Shown here: positions 44,141 to 59,397 of the stretch, piece by piece
Numbering within the stretch: the first letter of the stretch is position 1
Layout: each line of letters begins with the position of its first letter
The notes under the pieces: generated by a model
Database searches by the model: none
Seen by the model: only the letters and a program-made list of their open reading frames with translations
Told to the model about the DNA's origin: nothing
Made by a program: the position numbers and the translations under genes
NCBI GenBank assembly: GCA_963785645.1
Contig: CAWAWG010000003.1
Coordinates: 248,001 to 312,000 of the forward strand
Reading direction: 5' to 3'
Origin: Trebonia sp963785645
Lineage (GTDB): Bacteria > Actinomycetota > Actinomycetes > Streptosporangiales > Streptosporangiaceae
DNA length: 64,000 nucleotides

Positions 44141-44157
44141 TAGCCTTCGTAAGGCTA
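44141..44157. promoter_or_regulatory. Palindromic TetR-type operator
   Basis: TAGCCTT-CGT-AAGGCTA is a perfect inverted repeat in the divergent promoter of the metallo-hydrolase and TetR genes. A further TTAGCCTTCA half-site lies at about 44164-44173. Confidence 0.7.
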
Positions 44158-44173
44158 CTATAGTTAGCCTTCA

Positions 44174-44203
44174 CGGCGTCTGCAAATACGGCGTCTGCAA
44201 ATA
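44174..44203. repeat. 15-base tandem duplication upstream of TetR gene
   Basis: CGGCGTCTGCAAATA occurs twice in direct tandem, ending 31 bases before the TetR start. It may duplicate a promoter element. Confidence 0.8.
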
Positions 44204-44234
44204 CAATGGCGGCCGTTCACGAGCAGGAGGCCGG

Positions 44235-44798
44235 ATGCCCGCCCACGCACAGACCTCAACCGAAGCCATCGTGGCGGCCGGGCGGCGCCTGCTGGAGGAG
44301 CGCGGCATGGACGCGCTGACCATGCGCGACGTGGCCGACGCGGTCGGGGTGCGCGCACCGTCGCTCTACAAGCGGGTCCGCAACCGCTCCGACCTGTTCC
44401 GGCTCATCCTCGAGGACGTCGCCGACGAGCTGACCTTGGCGCTCGACGCAGCGGCGGGCTCCGCCGATCCGGTCGCGGACCTGAAGGCGATGACGGCGGT
44501 CTACCGGAGCTTCGCCCACGCCAACCCGGTGGCGTATGCACTCATGTACGCGCCGCAGGCCACGCCCGAAGCGACGGCACGTTCCGTGCGCTCCTCAGCC
44601 ACGTTGCTGCGCGTTGTCGCGGAGCTAGCCGGCCCGGAGCATGCGCTGCCGGCCGCGCGCACCATCGTGGCCTGGGCAAACGGCTTCATCACGATGGAAC
44701 TCGCCGGAGCGTTCCGGCTCGGCGGCGATGTCGAGCAAGCCTGGGACTTCGGCCTGGACCGGATCCTGACCGCCGTCCGGATCGGCTGCGTCCATTGA
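44235..44798 (+). CDS. TetR/AcrR family regulator with WHG-type C-terminal domain
   Basis: This 187-residue protein has an HTH at TEAIVAAGRRLLEERGMDAL and MRDVADAVGVRAPSLYKRV, followed by a C-terminal domain with AHANPVAYALMYAPQ and IVAWANGFITMELAGAFRLG. The ATG at 44235 follows AGGAGG. It probably represses the divergent metallo-hydrolase gene. Confidence 0.92.
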   Translation: MPAHAQTSTEAIVAAGRRLLEERGMDALTMRDVADAVGVRAPSLYKRVRNRSDLFRLILEDVADELTLALDAAAGSADPVADLKAMTAVYRSFAHANPVAYALMYAPQATPEATARSVRSSATLLRVVAELAGPEHALPAARTIVAWANGFITMELAGAFRLGGDVEQAWDFGLDRILTAVRIGCVH

Positions 44799-44829
44799 CC
44801 CGCGCCGGGCGGCGAGGCTTTCCCGGTTT

Positions 44830-45153
44830 TCACGGGGTCACGCCGGACAGGTTTAGTCCGATTACCCCGGCCAGGATCAGTGCGATCGAGACGAGTTTCA
44901 CGGTCGAGACCGGGTCGCCGAGGAAGATCATCCCGACCGCCGCCGCGCCCGAGGCTCCGATGCCGGTCCACACCGCGTAGGCGGATCCGACCTCGAGCTC
45001 GCGCAGCGCCAGTGTCAGCAGCCCGAAGCTGGTCAGCGCCGAGAGCGCGAAGCCAACCGTGGGCCAGAAGACACGGAGCCCGTCGCTCAGCTTCAGGCAC
45101 ACCGCGAAGGCCGTCTCGAAAAGCCCCGCCGCAACAAGCGCCAGCCATGCCAT
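44830..45153 (-). CDS. SMR family multidrug/guanidinium exporter
   Basis: This 107-residue, four-helix protein starts MAWLALVAAGLFETAFAVCL, with the conserved membrane Glu in helix 1. The signature YAVWTGIGASGAAAVGMIF is in helix 3, and the C-terminus LVSIALILAGVIGLNLSG is helix 4. SMR proteins work as antiparallel or parallel dimers that exchange protons for cations. FETAFAVCLK suggests the SugE/Gdx branch. I saw no guanidine riboswitch upstream. Confidence 0.92.
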   Translation of the reverse strand: MAWLALVAAGLFETAFAVCLKLSDGLRVFWPTVGFALSALTSFGLLTLALRELEVGSAYAVWTGIGASGAAAVGMIFLGDPVSTVKLVSIALILAGVIGLNLSGVTP

Positions 45154-45349
45154 CTCGTCACCCCGTGCCTGGTGTGTACGTCTGTCCTTCCAGTGATCGC
45201 CCACGGACGGGGAGGTCCCGTGTGCGGGGGGTGGAGCGCGGATGGAGGCGGTCTCCATCGGATCTTCACGCAGTACCGACCGCCGCTGCACAACCGCCGA
45301 CAACTCTTGGACGGTGTGAACGACAGAGACGGGAAAGGAACTGGCTGCG

Positions 45350-45853
45350 ATGCTAGGAAGCAGGCTGCGGCCGCTCGATCCAGTGAGCGCCGCGTGGAAC
45401 ACGGTGGCGCGCTTCGACGACTACGAGACCGCGCAGCAGGCGGTCGACCGGCTGTCCGACGACGGCTTCCCGGTCGAGCAGCTCGACATTGTCGGGTCAG
45501 AGTTGCAGCTCGTCGAGCGGGTGACCGGCCGGCTCACCCGGGGGCGCGCCGCGGGCGCTGGTGCCCTGAGAGGCCTGTGGGCGGGCCTGCTGTTCGGGAT
45601 GCTGTTCGGGCTGATCACGTCGGGCCAGTCCTTCCTCACGGTCACCGCGGCCGGCGCCGCCCTCGGCATCCTGTGGGGAGCCGCCTTCGGATACCTCGCC
45701 CATGCCAGCACCAAGGGCCAGCGCGACTTCGGCTCCGTGCGCCAGCTCGTCGCGACGCACTACGACCTGATCGCACGGGCGGGCACCGTCGACCGCGCCA
45801 GGTCCATGCTCAACGATGCGGGGCTGCTGCCGCAGACGGCAGCAGCCCGCTGA
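45350..45853 (+). CDS. General stress protein 17M-like membrane protein
   Basis: This 167-residue protein starts with an N-terminal domain WNTVARFDDYETAQQAVDRL, DGFPVEQLDIVGSELQLVER, typical of the GSP17M family. It is followed by two glycine-rich helices (LRGLWAGLLFGMLFGLITS, TVTAAGAALGILWGAAFGYL), then VRQLVATHYDLIARAGTVDR at the end. The role in stress is inferred by family only. It is divergent from the SMR gene and may be cotranscribed with terC downstream. Confidence 0.88.
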   Translation: MLGSRLRPLDPVSAAWNTVARFDDYETAQQAVDRLSDDGFPVEQLDIVGSELQLVERVTGRLTRGRAAGAGALRGLWAGLLFGMLFGLITSGQSFLTVTAAGAALGILWGAAFGYLAHASTKGQRDFGSVRQLVATHYDLIARAGTVDRARSMLNDAGLLPQTAAAR

Positions 45854-45887
45854 CGCCCCGGGCCGGGCGGGCGGACGGGGGCCAGCG

Positions 45888-46976
45888 TTGACGGTTCCGG
45901 TATGGGCATGGGCAGCGTTCCTCGCCTTCGTGATCACGATGCTGGCCCTGGACGTATTCGTGCTGCACCGCCGGGCCCATGAGGTGTCGCTGCGCGAAGC
46001 CGGCGCGTGGAGCGCTGTCTGGGTGGTCACCGGACTCGGCTTCAGCGGCCTGGTCTGGGCCTGGGCCGGCGCCGGAACCGCCCAGGACTACCTGGCCGGG
46101 TACCTGATCGAGAAGAGCCTGTCGGTCGACAACATCTTCCTGTTCGCCGCCATCTTCTCCGCGTTCGCGATCCCGGCCCGCTTCCAGCACCGGGTGCTCA
46201 TGTTCGGCATCGTGGGCGCGCTGCTGATGCGGGCCGCGTTCATCGCCGCGGGCATCTCCCTGCTTGAGGCCGTTCACCCGGTCATCTACGTCTTCGGAGC
46301 CGTGCTGCTGGTTGCCGCGGTCAACATGCTCCGCGGCACCGGCCACGTCTCGCCGGAGGACTCCCGGCTGCTACGGCTGGTGCGGCGGTGGCTGCCGGTC
46401 ACCGAGCGGTTGCACGGGCAGCGCTTCGTCGTCCGCGCCGACTCTCGCGGCGGCCAGCGGGGTCGCCTGCTGGCCACTCCGCTGCTCGTTGCCCTGGTCG
46501 TCGTCGAGGCCGCCGACGTCATCTTCGCCGTCGACTCGATACCGGCGATCCTCGCGGTGACCACGGACCCGTTCGTGGTGTACACGTCTAACGTGCTCGC
46601 GCTGCTCGGCATGCGGGCGCTGTACTTCCTGCTCGCCGGGGCAGCTGGCAAACTGCGCTACCTGCGGCCGGGGCTGGCCGTCATTCTGGGGGCCGTGGCG
46701 GTCAAGCTGCTGCTCGCAGACGTCTGGGGGTTCCCCGCCTGGTCGGCGCCCGCGTTCATCACCGCGGTGCTGGCCGTCGTCGCCGTCGCGTCCGTCAGCC
46801 ATGGCCGCCGCACTCGCGGCACCGGCCGCCCTAGGCGGGAAGCGTTTCATCTCCGGTCAAGTCCAGGAAGTCCCCCGCATAGTGACACGTTCCAGGCCGG
46901 TCAGGTGCCCGGCGGCACCGGCCCGGGGGGCGAATGTCACCGGCTCGTAAGGGGCAAAACGGGCGCACATGACTAG
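45888..46976 (+). CDS. TerC/Alx family membrane protein
   Basis: This 362-residue membrane protein has the TerC signatures YLIEKSLSVDNIFLFAAIFS and VVEAADVIFAVDSIPAILAV, and about nine helices. Homologues are linked to tellurite resistance and manganese efflux. The TTG at 45888 is chosen because it yields TVPVWAWAAFLAFVITML, the family N-terminus. The C-terminal 50 residues are charged and unconserved. Confidence 0.9.
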   Translation: MTVPVWAWAAFLAFVITMLALDVFVLHRRAHEVSLREAGAWSAVWVVTGLGFSGLVWAWAGAGTAQDYLAGYLIEKSLSVDNIFLFAAIFSAFAIPARFQHRVLMFGIVGALLMRAAFIAAGISLLEAVHPVIYVFGAVLLVAAVNMLRGTGHVSPEDSRLLRLVRRWLPVTERLHGQRFVVRADSRGGQRGRLLATPLLVALVVVEAADVIFAVDSIPAILAVTTDPFVVYTSNVLALLGMRALYFLLAGAAGKLRYLRPGLAVILGAVAVKLLLADVWGFPAWSAPAFITAVLAVVAVASVSHGRRTRGTGRPRREAFHLRSSPGSPPHSDTFQAGQVPGGTGPGGECHRLVRGKTGAHD

Positions 46977-46982
46977 CCTAAT

Positions 46983-47999
46983 ATGGCGATGTCGGCACCT
47001 AATGAACATACCGGGCGGCCTGCGGACGGCCGAGGCGGCGCGGAGCTGCCGAGAAGGAATCCGGGCACGAGTCCCATGGCTCTCGCCGGGGCCATGGTCA
47101 GGCAGGCGGGAACCGCGGCGAATGATACCCGGGCCGACCCGGTTAGCAGCGTCCGGGCCGAATACACGGTAAAGCGCCCTGGTGGCCGCCCATCGTGGGC
47201 AAACCCGCGCCTGGTCACCGTTGCCGGCATTGCGGCAGCGGCCTTGCTGGTGACCGGCGGCGTGGTACTCGCCTCCTTCGGCCAGCCAGGAGGCCAGGCG
47301 AAGCGCGTGACCGCGGCGCCGTCACGGACTCAACTCCGGTCCGGTGCGGTCCCCGTCCCGCCGGCTTCATCTGCCTCGTCCGCCGCGATGGCTTCTTCAT
47401 CCGCCCCTATGGCCTCCTCGGCTCCTTCGTTCTCGCCTGCCTCGTCAGCTTCGCCCGCTCCGGTCCATCCCAGGCCGTCCGTTTCGCCGACCGCGCCTAA
47501 CACCGATCCCGCCGTCCCGCCGATGGAGGTCGTCGGCATGGGCTGCCCGAGCGACGGCGGCGACGGCGTTACCTTCGCCAACGCGCCGACCGGCCCCGGG
47601 TGGACACCCGCGGGCGGCGGCTGGACCGGCAACGGCTGTGACGGCAGCACGGCCTGGACGATGGACCCGAACGGCAAGCAGCCGGTTCCCTCAACCGTGA
47701 CCTGGACACTCAGCTCGCCGGCGGGTGCCTCAAGTTGCACGCTCGCGGTCTTCGTCCCCAGCCAGAACGCTCTCGGCGTGACCGACTACTCGGTGTCCAC
47801 CGGCCCGCCGGGGGCAAGCCAGGTCATCGGCACGGTGCCGGTCAGTCAGTCGGCCGCGGCCGGCCAGTGGCTCACCCTCGGCACCTTCCCGGTGTCGGGC
47901 TCCCCGCTGGAGATCACGGCGGCACCGGCGTCCGGCGCATCCAGTCCCGGCCACCACGGCGCGATCGCCGCGTCCGCGGCCCGCGCCGCCTGCACCTGA
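46983..47999 (+). CDS. Membrane-anchored extracellular protein with C-terminal beta domain
   Basis: This 338-residue protein has a cytoplasmic N-terminal part (about 80 residues), one membrane helix (VTVAGIAAAALLVTGGVVLA), and a long Ser/Ala/Pro linker (SSASSAAMASSSAPMASSAP). It ends with a C-terminal domain with VTWTLSSPAGASSCTLAVFV and GQWLTLGTFPVSGSPLEITA, resembling golvesin-type beta domains. It starts 6 bases after terC. The ligand is unknown; the C-terminal Cys pair may be a disulfide. Confidence 0.65.
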   Translation: MAMSAPNEHTGRPADGRGGAELPRRNPGTSPMALAGAMVRQAGTAANDTRADPVSSVRAEYTVKRPGGRPSWANPRLVTVAGIAAAALLVTGGVVLASFGQPGGQAKRVTAAPSRTQLRSGAVPVPPASSASSAAMASSSAPMASSAPSFSPASSASPAPVHPRPSVSPTAPNTDPAVPPMEVVGMGCPSDGGDGVTFANAPTGPGWTPAGGGWTGNGCDGSTAWTMDPNGKQPVPSTVTWTLSSPAGASSCTLAVFVPSQNALGVTDYSVSTGPPGASQVIGTVPVSQSAAAGQWLTLGTFPVSGSPLEITAAPASGASSPGHHGAIAASAARAACT

Positions 48000-48026
48000 G
48001 CCTGCAAGTGACCCGTCCGGCTGCTC

Positions 48027-49091
<1,065 letters not shown>

Positions 49092-49487
49092 GGTGATTAA
49101 CCCTATGCCCCGCTCGCAGCGCCGGTATCAATTTCACTGAGCCGCAGCGCCAATTCACCCACCGCTTGCCGAGCGTTTGAACAGCCCGTTTCCGACCCTC
49201 CCGGCGACGAGACGGCCTGGGCGGGATAGCGCCGACAGAGATAGGTGCAGACCTACGGTGGCCCTGATCACGCTATCGTGCCCCACCGCTGTTAGCCCGC
49301 CTCCGGCCTGTCCCGATTCACCCGCTAACCCTCCGTAGCCAATTGCGCAGCAACCTGCTGCACAATTGGATGCGACTAGTGGGGTCGCCAGTGGCTACTG
49401 GGCACGGACTGGTCCGTGAAGCCCCAGGTGGCCACGTGAAACACGGAACCGTTCGGAATGGGCCTGGCAGTGGCCTTGACCTGCGGG
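49092..49487. other. Intergenic region with terminator
   Basis: About 395 bases hold the O-methyltransferase promoter near 49092-49200 and the 3' region of the carboxylase gene. One hairpin is clear (see 49339-49369); no gene was found. Confidence 0.5.
49339..49369 (-). terminator. Hairpin downstream of the carboxylase gene
   Basis: The arms CCAATTGCGCAGCA and TGCTGCACAATTGG pair with one mismatch around a 3-base loop, about 120 bases after the carboxylase stop. It is a probable terminator for that transcript. Confidence 0.55.
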
Positions 49488-55065
<5,578 letters not shown>

Positions 55066-55367
55066 CGGCGCAGACCTCCCAAGTAAGAACGCGCACAAGG
55101 CGATGCCCCGGGGCCCGGTACCCCCGTGCCCGATGCCCCGCCTTCGCCTGCGTCTATCCTGCTAGATGGTACGCAGCAGACCAATGGCAGTCATGGCGCA
55201 GACCTTGGGCGTCAGGTTTGTGGGAAACCAACAAAAAGGCGGCACTCCGCAGCCCCGCGCCCGGGCCCCTGGACCGGACCTGACCAGCCCCGTTGGACCC
55301 GGTTGGCGTCCCTGCCGCCGCCACCGGCGTTCAAGTGACGACACAGGGCGGACCGGCGTCCGGTCCG
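55066..55367. other. Intergenic region between carboxylase and BluB-CobT genes
   Basis: About 300 bases with no supported gene. The side near 55100-55200 must hold the carboxylase promoter; GTATCATCT-like AT-rich sequence is limited. No riboswitch-like structure was recognised. Confidence 0.4.
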
Positions 55368-57110
55368 CTACTCCTTCGCGCCCGACACGCCGGCGCTGTC
55401 GAAGGTGGCGACGTCGCGCAGCACGCGGGCGGCCGCCTGGATGACCGGCAGGGCCAGGACCGCGCCGGAGCCCTCGCCAAGGCGCAGATCGAGGTCGAGC
55501 ACCGGGCGCAGGCCCAGTGCGGCCAGGGCGCGGCTCGCGCCGGGCTCGGTTGACCGGTGGCCGGCGATCATGTAGTCGACGGCGTCGGCGCAGAAGGCGG
55601 CAGCGGCCAGCGCGGCGGCGCACGCGATCACCCCGTCGAGCACGACCGGAACCCGAAGTGCCGCCGCACCTAGCAGGTAGCCCGCAAGCGCGGCGTGTTC
55701 CAGGCCGCCGACCGCGGCGAGCGTGCCCAGGGGGTCGGCGGCGTCTGGCCGGTGCCGTTCCAGCGCGCGGCGGACCACGTCCACCTTCCGCGCCCAGGTC
55801 TGGTCGTCGACGCCGGTGCCCCGGCCGGTCACCTCGACCGGGTCGGTACCGGTGAAGGTGGCGATGAGGGCGGCCGACGCGGTGGTGTTCGCGATCCCCA
55901 TATCCCCGGTGATCAGGCAGCGGCTGCCGGCGGTGACGAGGTCCCGCGCGGCCTCGATGCCGGCCTCCACCGCCTGCCGTGCCTCCGCGGCGGTCATGGC
56001 CGCGGTCTGCGTCATGTCGGCGGTGCCGCGGCGTACCTTCCGGGGCAGCAGTCCGGAAGCAGCGGGAAGGTCGGCGGCGACGCCGACGTCGACCACGCAG
56101 ACCTCCGCGCCCGCCTGGGCGGCGATCGCGTTGACGACGGCGGTGGACGCGAGGAAGTTCGCGACCATCTGGGCGGTAACTTCCTGCGGCCAGGGGGTGA
56201 CACCCTGGGCGTGCACGCCGTGGTCCCCGGCGAATACCGCGACCGCGGCGGGTTCCGGCATCGGGGGCGGGCACTCCCCCGCCATCGCGGCCAGCCGCAC
56301 CGACAGGTCCTCAAGGAAGCCGAGAGAACCGGGCGGCTTGGTGAGCTGGGCCTGGCGTTCGCGCGCCGCGTCGGCCGCGGCGCCGTCGACGCGGCGGATA
56401 GCGGCCACGGTGTCGGTCAGCAGGCTGGCGGGTTCCGCGCCCGGCAGGCCGCGCCGCCCCCACCGGCCCTCGTGCACGGCCCAGGCGAGGGGCCGTTGCC
56501 GCGCCCAGCCGGACATGACCAGCTCCGGAGCGGACGGGAACTCCGCGACGTGACCTACGCACAGGTACGCCACCACCTTCACGTGTTCCGGCAAGGCCAG
56601 CACCCGGGCGAGTTCCCGCTCGTCGAAGAAGCTCACCCAGCCCACGCCGAGTCCTTCCGCCCGGGCGGCCAGCCAGAGGTTCTGCACCGCGCAGACGGCC
56701 GAATAGTCGGCGACCTGCGGCTGCGCGTGCCGGCCGAGCACGTGCCGGCCGCCCCGGGTGGGGTCACAGGTGACGACAACGTTGACCGGGGTTTCGATGA
56801 TGGCCTCGACCTTGAGCCGGCTGAAGGCGAGCGCCCGCGCCCAGGGCAGGGTGGCGGCGAAGTCGTCCCGTTGCGCCTGCGCGAGCCGCTGTACCTGCTC
56901 ACGGACCTCGCGCTCGCGCAGGATAAGGAAGTCCCAGGGCTGGCTCAGCCCGACGCTCGGCGCCTGGTGCGCGGCGCCGAGCACCCGGGTCAGCACGTCG
57001 TCGTCAACCGGATCGGGCAGGAAGCCGTTCCTGATGTCCCGCCGGGCCCCGGCAACCGTGTAGAAGGCCTCGATTTCCGCGGCGCTGAGCGCGTGGCTGT
57101 CCTGGGTCAT
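55368..57110 (-). CDS. BluB-CobT fusion: DMB synthase and NaMN:DMB phosphoribosyltransferase
   Basis: This is a 580-residue bifunctional protein. Residues 1-220 are BluB, an FMN-destroying flavoenzyme that makes 5,6-dimethylbenzimidazole: IEAFYTVAGARRDIRNGFLP, HQAPSVGLSQPWDFLIL, LWLAARAEGLGVGWVSFFDE. After a linker, residues 240-580 are CobT, which activates that base for the lower loop of cobalamin: RQAQLTKPPGSLGFLEDLSV, VFAGDHGVHAQGVTPWPQEV, LITGDMGIANTTASAALIA, MIAGHRSTEPG and LRLGEGSGAVLALP with the catalytic Glu. One chain can thus make and use the base. The ATG at 57110 is the first in frame. Confidence 0.96.
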   Translation of the reverse strand: MTQDSHALSAAEIEAFYTVAGARRDIRNGFLPDPVDDDVLTRVLGAAHQAPSVGLSQPWDFLILREREVREQVQRLAQAQRDDFAATLPWARALAFSRLKVEAIIETPVNVVVTCDPTRGGRHVLGRHAQPQVADYSAVCAVQNLWLAARAEGLGVGWVSFFDERELARVLALPEHVKVVAYLCVGHVAEFPSAPELVMSGWARQRPLAWAVHEGRWGRRGLPGAEPASLLTDTVAAIRRVDGAAADAARERQAQLTKPPGSLGFLEDLSVRLAAMAGECPPPMPEPAAVAVFAGDHGVHAQGVTPWPQEVTAQMVANFLASTAVVNAIAAQAGAEVCVVDVGVAADLPAASGLLPRKVRRGTADMTQTAAMTAAEARQAVEAGIEAARDLVTAGSRCLITGDMGIANTTASAALIATFTGTDPVEVTGRGTGVDDQTWARKVDVVRRALERHRPDAADPLGTLAAVGGLEHAALAGYLLGAAALRVPVVLDGVIACAAALAAAAFCADAVDYMIAGHRSTEPGASRALAALGLRPVLDLDLRLGEGSGAVLALPVIQAAARVLRDVATFDSAGVSGAKE

Positions 57111-57400
57111 ATCAGTACCTCACGATGGGAAGCTGCGGGCGCACCGGACGTTTCCCCCCGTTTCGGGCAGAGCCGCATCTCGGGCGGAACCGCGCGGAGC
57201 AGCCCAATTATCCCCGAGACGGCAGAGAGGCCCGCGGGAGCGGACCGGGGAGGCCGGGCGCACGCAAGCAGACGGGAAAGGAGATCCGTGGAACCCGGAT
57301 CCGTTCGGATAAATTCTTTGTCTTCAATCAGAACGAGGGCGTGGCTCCGCGTTCGCCCCCACGTGGCCGGGGCATCATGTGAACAGGGCATACTGCGGTC

Positions 57401-58135
57401 ATGATCCGTGCCATGGTTACCGCGCACCGGGGGGTGGCGGACGGTGCCGCCGAGAACACCATCGCCGCCTTCACGAACGCGATCGACGTCGGGGCCGACA
57501 TGATCGAGTTCGACGTGCGCAGGACCCGCGAGGGCGAGCTGATCGCCTTTCACGATGCCCTGGTCGGCGGCGTTCCCGTGAGCGAGCTCACCCGGGACGA
57601 GATCCAGGCGAGCGCCGGGGTCCGGCCGCCGCTGCTCACCGAGGTGCTGCGGGCGTGCTCCGGACGGATCCGGCTGGACGTGGAGCTCAAGGAGGACGGG
57701 TACGTCGCGGACGTCATGGCCGTGCTGCGGGCGGACTTTGATCCCGGCCAGCTGATCGTCACGTCGTTCCTGCCGGCCGTGGTCGCCCAGGCGAAGGACG
57801 CCTTTCCCGGTGTCAAGACCGGCCTGCTGGTGGGCGACGGCGGCCCGCTGACCGACGTGCCGGCCCGGCTGCGCGAACTCTACCCGGTCGACCTCGCCCG
57901 GCGGGTGCGGGCCGACTACCTGGCACCGCACTACCGGCTCGCCGCACTCGGCGTGCTGCGCCGGGCCGCGGCGGCGGGGCTGCCGTGCCTGCTGTGGACG
58001 GTCAATTCCCCGGCCCTGATCCGCCGGTACGCGGCCGATCCCCGGGTCGCCGCCATCATCACCGACGTGGCGGCGCAGGCCGTGTCCATCGTCGCGGGGG
58101 CCAGCGCCGCCGGCGCGGCCCGCGGCACCGGGTAA
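57401..58135 (+). CDS. Glycerophosphodiester phosphodiesterase family protein
   Basis: This 244-residue TIM-barrel enzyme hydrolyses glycerophosphodiesters to glycerol-3-phosphate. Key residues are in VTAHRGVADGAAENTIAAF (His, Glu), MIEFDVRRTREGELIAFHD (Glu, Asp, His), RLDVELKEDG and LLWTVNSPALIRRYAADPR. The chain is on the short side of the family and lacks a signal peptide, so it should be cytoplasmic. It is divergent from the BluB-CobT gene. Confidence 0.92.
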   Translation: MIRAMVTAHRGVADGAAENTIAAFTNAIDVGADMIEFDVRRTREGELIAFHDALVGGVPVSELTRDEIQASAGVRPPLLTEVLRACSGRIRLDVELKEDGYVADVMAVLRADFDPGQLIVTSFLPAVVAQAKDAFPGVKTGLLVGDGGPLTDVPARLRELYPVDLARRVRADYLAPHYRLAALGVLRRAAAAGLPCLLWTVNSPALIRRYAADPRVAAIITDVAAQAVSIVAGASAAGAARGTG

Positions 58136-58159
58136 GTTCGCCGCGGGCGGGCCCCGAGA

Positions 58160-58372
58160 TCAGCAGGCCAGCATCTGCTTGATCCCCTGCCCGGTGACCC
58201 CCAGCTCCCGGGCGATGTCGGCCTGGGAGAATCCGTCGCCGATCAGCTCCCTGATCAGGTCACGGCGCACGGCGGCAAGCTGGCGCGCCTTCCTCGCATG
58301 CTCAAGCGCCTCGGCCCGGACCTGCCGCAGCCGGTCGAATGCTTCCTGGTGTTCCTTCGTCTGCTCAGTCAT
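58160..58372 (-). CDS. Small HTH regulator
   Basis: This product of about 70 residues has an N-terminal coiled stretch (FDRLRQVRAEALEHARKARQ) and a C-terminal HTH (DGFSQADIARELGVTGQGIK). I chose the ATG at 58372, so that the palindromic site at 58383 lies upstream; a start at 58402 would translate through the site. Small proteins of this kind often self-regulate. Confidence 0.65.
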   Translation of the reverse strand: MTEQTKEHQEAFDRLRQVRAEALEHARKARQLAAVRRDLIRELIGDGFSQADIARELGVTGQGIKQMLAC

Positions 58373-58382
58373 GCCACCATAA

Positions 58383-58420
58383 TGACAACCAGGCGTTGTC
58401 ATGTCAACCCCCAGTTGTCA
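58383..58420. promoter_or_regulatory. TGACAAC palindrome and half-site (likely autoregulatory operator)
   Basis: TGACAAC-CAGGC-GTTGTCA (58383-58401) is a perfect inverted repeat, and another GTTGTCA occurs at 58414-58420. They lie just upstream of the small HTH gene and just downstream of the psuG stop. Confidence 0.7.
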
Positions 58421-58429
58421 CGACGTCGT

Positions 58430-59383
58430 TCACGGGCCGGTGAGCGCGGCGGCGACCAGGGCGGCGACGCGGGCGTTGTTTTCCGCGAGGGCCAAGTTGG
58501 CCGGGACGCTCGCGCCCGCCGTCTGCCGCTCGATCCGCTCGAGCACGAACGGGGTGACGGCCGCGCCGGTGACGTGCGCGGCCTCGCTTGCGGCGAGCGC
58601 GGCATCCAGGGCGGCGTTCAGCGGCCCGGGTGCGAGTTCGTCGGAAACCGGGATCGGCACGGTCAGCAGCACCCCGGTGTGCTCGCGCATACGGCCGCGC
58701 AGCACGTCGGCGACGACCCGGGCGGTCTCGACCCGGTGCGGCACCGGCAGTCCGCTTGAGCGCAGGTAGAAAGCCGGGAACCAGTCATGCCGCCAGCCCA
58801 GCACCGGAACTCCGGCCGTCTCCAGGTACTCCAGCGTCCGCGCGAGGTCGAGGAACGCCTTCGCGCCGGCACAGACCGTAATGACCGGATGGCTGGCGAG
58901 CGCATCGAGGTCCGCGGAGATGTCGCCGGTCAGTTCCGCGCCCCGGTGAACGCCGCCGATGCCTCCGGTGGCGAAGACCTCGATCCCGGCGGCGTGAGCC
59001 AGGGCCACCGCGGCCGACACTGTCGTCACGCCCACCTCAAGCCCCTGCGCCACCGCGACCGCGATGTCCCGTTCGGCGATCTTCCTGCTGCCCGCGAGAA
59101 CCCGTTCCTCTTCCCCCGGCTCCAGGCCGACTCGCGCCTTCCCGTCCAGGACGGCCGTGACAGCGGGCTCCGCGCCGCCCGCGCGAACCGCGGCCAGGCA
59201 CCGCCGCAGCGCCTCGCCGTTGGCGGGGCGCGGCAGGCCGAGCCGGGAAAAGATCGTGGACTCAAGCGCGACCACGGGACGCCCCGCGGCCAGAGCGGCG
59301 GAAACCGCACCGGAGACCTTGATCGTGTCCTGGCCGCGCCGGGTACCGCAGTGCCGATCCGTCCCGGTCGTTGTCCTGGTCAT
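58430..59383 (-). CDS. psuG: Pseudouridine-5'-phosphate glycosidase
   Basis: This 317-residue enzyme splits pseudouridine 5'-phosphate into uracil and ribose 5-phosphate. Signatures are PVVALESTIFSRLGLPRPAN, FATGGIGGVHRGAELTGDIS, VITVCAGAKAFLDLARTLEY and LGWRHDWFPAFYLRSSGL. It lies 14 bases downstream of the kinase gene, in the same operon and pathway. Confidence 0.95.
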   Translation of the reverse strand: MTRTTTGTDRHCGTRRGQDTIKVSGAVSAALAAGRPVVALESTIFSRLGLPRPANGEALRRCLAAVRAGGAEPAVTAVLDGKARVGLEPGEEERVLAGSRKIAERDIAVAVAQGLEVGVTTVSAAVALAHAAGIEVFATGGIGGVHRGAELTGDISADLDALASHPVITVCAGAKAFLDLARTLEYLETAGVPVLGWRHDWFPAFYLRSSGLPVPHRVETARVVADVLRGRMREHTGVLLTVPIPVSDELAPGPLNAALDAALAASEAAHVTGAAVTPFVLERIERQTAGASVPANLALAENNARVAALVAAALTGP

Positions 59384-59397
59384 GACTTTCGCGCTCC

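Noticed and set aside
45154..45349. A guanidine riboswitch upstream of the SMR gene
   Set aside because: I looked for the conserved ACGR-loop hairpins and the ykkC-type core and did not find them.
49092..49487. A tRNA gene in the gap before the carboxylase
   Set aside because: The inverted repeat there lacks a cloverleaf and a TTCGA-type loop; it fits a terminator better.
57111..57400. A cobalamin riboswitch upstream of the BluB-CobT gene
   Set aside because: No B12-box-like sequence or plausible core structure could be seen by eye.
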